64,000 nucleotides of DNA from Hyphomicrobiales bacterium (GTDB lineage: Bacteria > Pseudomonadota > Alphaproteobacteria > Rhizobiales > Rhizobiaceae). Positions within the stretch are counted from its first letter, which is position 1; each line of letters begins with the position of its first letter. The notes under the pieces are model-generated. The model was given only the letters and a program-made list of their open reading frames with translations, searched no databases and had not been told where the DNA came from. Positions 60,007-64,000 of the stretch are shown here, piece by piece. The DNA is taken from NCBI GenBank assembly GCA_900473915.1, contig UCNG01000011.1, positions 482,976 to 546,975 on the forward strand, read 5' to 3'. A program made the translations under genes and the position numbers.

Positions 60007-61425
60007 TCAACGCATAACAAACCTGACGTCGCTCGTGTTCGCGTACCCTCCGCCAATCGCAACATTCAGGGATACGTAGCTTAACGCTGTCTGCTGGACG
60101 GCTCTAGCAAGATCGGCTTGTGCGTCGGCGACAGATCGCTGAGCATCCAGAACTTCGAGAAGGGTTGAGACGCCGTTCCGGTAATTGGTCGTCGCGATAG
60201 AAAGAGCGTCTTTGTAGGATTCAACGGCTTTTCTCAGTGTGGCTTCCTGCTGCACGCTGCGTTTTATGGCTGCCAGTGCGCTCTCAACCTCTTCAACTGC
60301 GACCAGAACAGTCTCTTTCCATTCAAGATATTGCTCCTTGGCTGCGGAGTTGGCGATGGCCACATTTGCGCGCAAGCGGCCACCGTCGAGGATTGGCAAA
60401 ACCAGCGTTGGCCCGAAGGACCAGACGTTCAAGGAACCACTCGACCCACCATTGAGAAAGGTGTAGCTGGGAGAAATCGATCCGCTCAGCTGAATACTCG
60501 GATAGAGTTGCGATTCCGCGACGCCTATTTTCGCGACCGAGCTGGCCAAGCGCCGTTCTGCCGCCCGGATATCGGGGCGATTGCGCAGCAGATCGGCAGG
60601 AATGCCACTGCGCGCAACCGCACGTGCGACGGGTTGCCTGGCCCCTTTTTGAAGCTCGCTAATTAAAGATGAAGCAGGCAACCCCAAGAGTGTTGCTATG
60701 CGATGAGCTGATCGACGGAAATTGATCTCCAGTTCAGGAATTTCGGCCAGTGTCACCTGGACGAGTCCTTCTGCTTGCGTAACGTCCAATCGCGACGTCG
60801 CACCTGCTGCCAACTGCTGTTTCGTTAGCGCAAGTGTTTCTCGACGCGACTTGAGATTCTGGCGCGCGATCTCGATGCGCTCCTGATAATATCGAAGATC
60901 AACATAGGCTGAGGTCAATTGCGATATGAATGCAAGGCGCTGAATGTTAATGTCGGCATAAGCCGCATCGAGCGAAGCGGAAGCACTTTCTTTTGCGCGA
61001 CGATATTGCCCGAAGAAGTCGACAAGCCAACTGACGCCAAGTCCGCCGGCGGTGATGTTCTTCATGGGTTGATCGGCATTGAACAGACTGCCCTTCTGCT
61101 CGCTAGTAGTGTTGCTCGCGGAGGCTATCAGGCTCGGGAGAGCTCCAGAGCCGGCTACGATGACATCCGCCTGCGCCTGGTTGATCCTCTCGATCGCCTG
61201 CTGCACCGTCAAGTTCTGTTCCAGCCCCAGGGCGACGTAGCGATTGAGGCGAGCATCGCCAAATGCATTCCACCATGCGGCCAGTGCCATATTTCCATTG
61301 CTTGCCACGGAGCCTTCCCCAAACTTATCTGGCAAAGCAATTTGTGGGGCTTCGTGATCGGGGCCAGTGACGCAGCCGGCGAGGAATATTAGTATAATAG
61401 GCACAACGTAATTTGTGGTTCTCAT
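60007..61425 (-). CDS. Outer-membrane efflux lipoprotein (OprM/NodT-like)
   Basis: A 472-residue TolC-superfamily channel. The signal IILIFLAGC is a lipobox with acylated Cys18; two OEP repeats follow (about 60-250 and 270-460) with long helical segments such as RAKESASASLDAAYADINIQRLAFISQL. The block GIPADLLRNRPDIRAAERRLA is diagnostic. It lies 165 bases downstream of an RND pump gene on the same strand, so it is its outer-membrane exit duct. Confidence 0.9.
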   Translation of the reverse strand: MRTTNYVVPIILIFLAGCVTGPDHEAPQIALPDKFGEGSVASNGNMALAAWWNAFGDARLNRYVALGLEQNLTVQQAIERINQAQADVIVAGSGALPSLIASASNTTSEQKGSLFNADQPMKNITAGGLGVSWLVDFFGQYRRAKESASASLDAAYADINIQRLAFISQLTSAYVDLRYYQERIEIARQNLKSRRETLALTKQQLAAGATSRLDVTQAEGLVQVTLAEIPELEINFRRSAHRIATLLGLPASSLISELQKGARQPVARAVARSGIPADLLRNRPDIRAAERRLASSVAKIGVAESQLYPSIQLSGSISPSYTFLNGGSSGSLNVWSFGPTLVLPILDGGRLRANVAIANSAAKEQYLEWKETVLVAVEEVESALAAIKRSVQQEATLRKAVESYKDALSIATTNYRNGVSTLLEVLDAQRSVADAQADLARAVQQTALSYVSLNVAIGGGYANTSDVRFVMR

Positions 61426-61589
61426 AAAGATCTCTCACTAGAGTTGCGCTGAGTCTAAGTGAGCAGTCAGGCTTGCGCCGCCCGCCTGCGGTCATTTCTT
61501 CAGCGCATCAGAATCGTTTTTGATTGTGGGAGCGATCGCATTCGGTCTCGGGTCTTACGACCAAACTGGATGCGATCGCCGTGAATTGT

Positions 61590-64000
61590 TTATGGTTGCT
61601 GTTTCAGGACAGCCCCTTCTGTGCTCATGCGCCTTTCGCGGCGGGTCGCAAATTTCCGCACGACGACGTAGAACACCGGCGTCAAGAGCAGGCCGAAGAG
61701 CGTGACGCCGAGCATGCCTGCGAACACGGCAATGCCCATGACATGCCGCATTTCGGCGCCGGCGCCGGTTGCGATGACAAGTGGAACGACACCGGCGATA
61801 AATGCGAGTGATGTCATCAGGATCGGCCGCAGGCGGAGCCGGGCCGCTTCGAGCACGGCATTCAATGGATCGACGCCTTCATCTTCCTTCGCTCGCGCGA
61901 ATTCCACGATCAGGATGGCGTTCTTGGCGGCTAAGCCAACCAGCACCACAAAGCCGATCTGGGTGAAGATGTTGTTGTCGCCGCCGGTCAACCAGACGCC
62001 CGCGATGGCCGATAGCAACGCCATTGGCGCGATCAGCAGCACAGCGAACGGCAACGACCAGCTGTTATACTGCGCAGCAAGAATGAGGAACGCGAGCAGA
62101 ACGGACAGCGGGAAGATGTACATTGCTGTGTTTCCAGCCTGCTTCTCCTGATAGGCAAGCTCGGTCCACTCGAAGGCCATGCCGGGCGGCAAAGTCTCCG
62201 TGATGATCCGTTCTATCGCAGCAGTTGCCTGTCCGAACGAGTAGCCGGGTGCAGGCCCACCGCTGATATCGGCCGACGGGAAGCTGTTGTAATGCATCAC
62301 CCGGTCTGGCCCCGAACTGTGCTCGATCGTTAGCAGAGCCGACAGCGGAATCATTTCGCCCGTTGCGTTTCGCACCTTCAGGCGGCCGATGTCCTCCGGC
62401 TGCATGCGGAAGGGGGCGTCCGCCTGGACGACGACACGATAGGTCCGGCCAAAGCGATTGAAGTCATTCGCGTAAAGCGAGCCAAGGTTGACTTGCAACG
62501 TTTCGAATATGGTGTTGAGCGGCACACCCTGCGACTTGGCCTTCACCCGGTCGATGTCCACTTGCACCTGTGGCGCATTTACCTGGAAGCTCGCAAGCAT
62601 ACCGGCCAGCTCCGGTGCTTGCATCGCCTTTGCCATGATTGCACCCTGCGCCTTAGCAAGCTCTTCAAAACCAAGTCCCGCCCGATCCTCGATCTGGAGC
62701 TTGAAGCCGCCGGTCGAGCCGAGGCCTGGAACGGGTGGCGGCGGGAAGATACCGGCGAAGCCATCGGGTATCTTGCTGAACCTGCCCATCAGGCGGCCTG
62801 CGATGGCGAAAGCAGACATCGAGGGGTCCTTGCGTTCGTCAAAAGGCTTGAGCATCGTGAACATAACGGCGGCATTGGGAATATTGACCATGCCATTGAC
62901 GGACAGACCCGGAAATGCCACGACACTCTCCACGCCCGGTTCGGCGAGAGCGATCTCCGACATTTCCTTGACGACTGCCTCGGTCCGGTCGAGCGAGGCT
63001 CCGGTCGGCAGTTGGGCGATGCCGACGAGGTAGTATTTATCCTGAGCCGGGACAAATCCGCTGGGTACAGACTGGAAACCCATCCATGTCAAACCCAACA
63101 GGCCGACATAGACGATCAGAACGAGCGAGCTTACCCTCAGGGCACGGCGCACGGACCAGACATAAGCATTCGAGGCCGTGTCGAAGAAGCGGTTGAACAG
63201 CCTGAAAAACCAGCCGAACAGACCATCAATCACCCGGGTCAGGAGATCGCGCTTCAGGTCGCCGTGGTGCGGCTTCAGGAGCACGCCTGCAAGCGCCGGA
63301 GAGAGAGTGAGGGAGTTGACCGCCGACAGGATGGTCGAGATTGCGATCGTGAGCGCGAACTGGCGATAGAATTCGCCTTGCAGGCCGGACAGGAATGCTG
63401 ATGGGATGAACACGGCCGACAGCACGGACGTAATGGCAACGATCGGCCCGGTCACTTCGTCCATGGCCTTGCGCGCCGCTTCCTTCGGCGTTTCGCCAAG
63501 CGCGATGTGCCGCTCGACATTTTCGACGACCACGATGGCGTCGTCGACCACGATTCCGATGGAAAGTACGAGACCGAACAGCGACAGTGTGTTCAGCGAG
63601 AAGCCGAACATATACATTAGCGCGAATGTGCCGACCAACGATATCGGGACCGCAACGAGCGGAATGATCGAAGCCCGCCATGTCTGAAGGAAAAGCACGA
63701 CGACGATCACGACCAGGACGATGGCTTCGAGCAGTGTCATCACCACGGCCTCCAGAGACGCCTTGACGAAGACGGTGGGGTCGTAGGCAATGCGGTATTC
63801 TATTCCCTCGGGAAAGCCTTTCTGCAGTTCTTCCATGGTGCTGCGAACAGCGCTCGCCACGTCGAGTGCGTTGGCGCCCGGGCTCTGGACGATCTGCATT
63901 GCCAGCGCCGGCTTGCCGTCGAGAAGACTGCGCAGCGCGTAAGCGTCTGCGCCGAGCTCGATACGGGCAATATCGCGTAAACGGGTAATCTGGCCATCGC
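61590..64000 (-). CDS. RND efflux pump, HAE1 type, partial at window edge
   Basis: The C-terminal ~800 residues of an AcrB/MexF-like pump; the frame stays open to base 64000 with family-like sequence (ITRLRDIARIELGADAYALR), so the ATG at 63899 is internal and about 240 N-terminal residues are missing. Proton-relay aspartates are in SIGIVVDDAIVVVENVERH. Other landmarks are FIPSAFLSGLQGEFYRQFALTIA, VPSGFVPAQDKYYLVGIAQLP and the C-terminal GFVVLVGLAAKNAILIVEFA. A membrane-fusion gene is expected just upstream of the window end; the outer-membrane lipoprotein follows downstream. Confidence 0.92.
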   Translation of the reverse strand, partial: DGQITRLRDIARIELGADAYALRSLLDGKPALAMQIVQSPGANALDVASAVRSTMEELQKGFPEGIEYRIAYDPTVFVKASLEAVVMTLLEAIVLVVIVVVLFLQTWRASIIPLVAVPISLVGTFALMYMFGFSLNTLSLFGLVLSIGIVVDDAIVVVENVERHIALGETPKEAARKAMDEVTGPIVAITSVLSAVFIPSAFLSGLQGEFYRQFALTIAISTILSAVNSLTLSPALAGVLLKPHHGDLKRDLLTRVIDGLFGWFFRLFNRFFDTASNAYVWSVRRALRVSSLVLIVYVGLLGLTWMGFQSVPSGFVPAQDKYYLVGIAQLPTGASLDRTEAVVKEMSEIALAEPGVESVVAFPGLSVNGMVNIPNAAVMFTMLKPFDERKDPSMSAFAIAGRLMGRFSKIPDGFAGIFPPPPVPGLGSTGGFKLQIEDRAGLGFEELAKAQGAIMAKAMQAPELAGMLASFQVNAPQVQVDIDRVKAKSQGVPLNTIFETLQVNLGSLYANDFNRFGRTYRVVVQADAPFRMQPEDIGRLKVRNATGEMIPLSALLTIEHSSGPDRVMHYNSFPSADISGGPAPGYSFGQATAAIERIITETLPPGMAFEWTELAYQEKQAGNTAMYIFPLSVLLAFLILAAQYNSWSLPFAVLLIAPMALLSAIAGVWLTGGDNNIFTQIGFVVLVGLAAKNAILIVEFARAKEDEGVDPLNAVLEAARLRLRPILMTSLAFIAGVVPLVIATGAGAEMRHVMGIAVFAGMLGVTLFGLLLTPVFYVVVRKFATRRERRMSTEGAVLKQQP

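Noticed and set aside
1-64000. CRISPR arrays, intact tRNA or rRNA genes, complete insertion sequences
   Set aside because: Looked for spaced repeats, cloverleaf genes and transposase frames by eye; only the three-copy 51-bp array and tRNA fragments were found, and the array's hairpin units and spacing do not fit CRISPR.

Overview
The window looks like chromosome from the Brucella/Ochrobactrum branch of the Hyphomicrobiales (Alphaproteobacteria). This is inferred from the rhizobial-type glycerol ABC transporter gene order, a eukaryotic-type glutamine synthetase II behind a sigma-54 promoter, a rhizobial intergenic mosaic-like repeat and the moderately high G+C. No database search was possible, so species assignment is an inference.

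Layout. 1-2160: end of a galactitol-type PTS operon (IIC, IIA, IIB). 2165-8736: a dipeptide/oligopeptide ABC operon divergent from an M24 peptidase. 9298-15339: a six-gene glpSTPQUV-like glycerol transporter. 15564-20454: an exported nucleoside hydrolase convergent with a ribose-type ABC operon whose binding protein carries a Tat signal. 20717-27389: a small PepSY-like protein, a polyol ABC transporter/dehydrogenase operon and its divergent AraC regulator. 27390-33344: small membrane proteins, glnII, a small minus-strand gene, a PiT phosphate transporter behind a Pho-box-like site, a dual-specificity-type phosphatase, GlsB and DUF3597 proteins. 33657-37263: acetate kinase plus phosphoketolase. 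37283-41299: methyltransferase, MFS exporter with divergent TetR, agmatine-deiminase-like enzyme. 41412-50215: RND pump with TetR, GrpB, serine hydrolase, GNAT, FAD oxidoreductase.

50266-61425 has the look of an accessory junction. It holds the tail of a deleted ABC exporter, an EmrAB-like pump with an AraC regulator, a LysR/NADPH-oxidoreductase pair, the C-terminal tail of a relaxase, a phased 51-bp array derived from a tRNA 3' end, the 3' half of a tRNA-Gly(GCC), two LysR remnants in opposite orientation, and a TetR/DoxX/MFS cassette between those remnants. The window ends inside a second RND pump followed by its outer-membrane lipoprotein.

Functionally the window is dominated by uptake (PTS plus four ABC importers for polyols, glycerol, peptides and sugars) and by efflux (two RND systems, three MFS pumps), each with a nearby local regulator. 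Central-metabolism genes (xfp-ackA, glnII, pit) sit between them. The most unusual signals are the complementary loss of ATPase motifs in GlpS and GlpT, and the tRNA-derived island scar at 56.3-57.0 kb.
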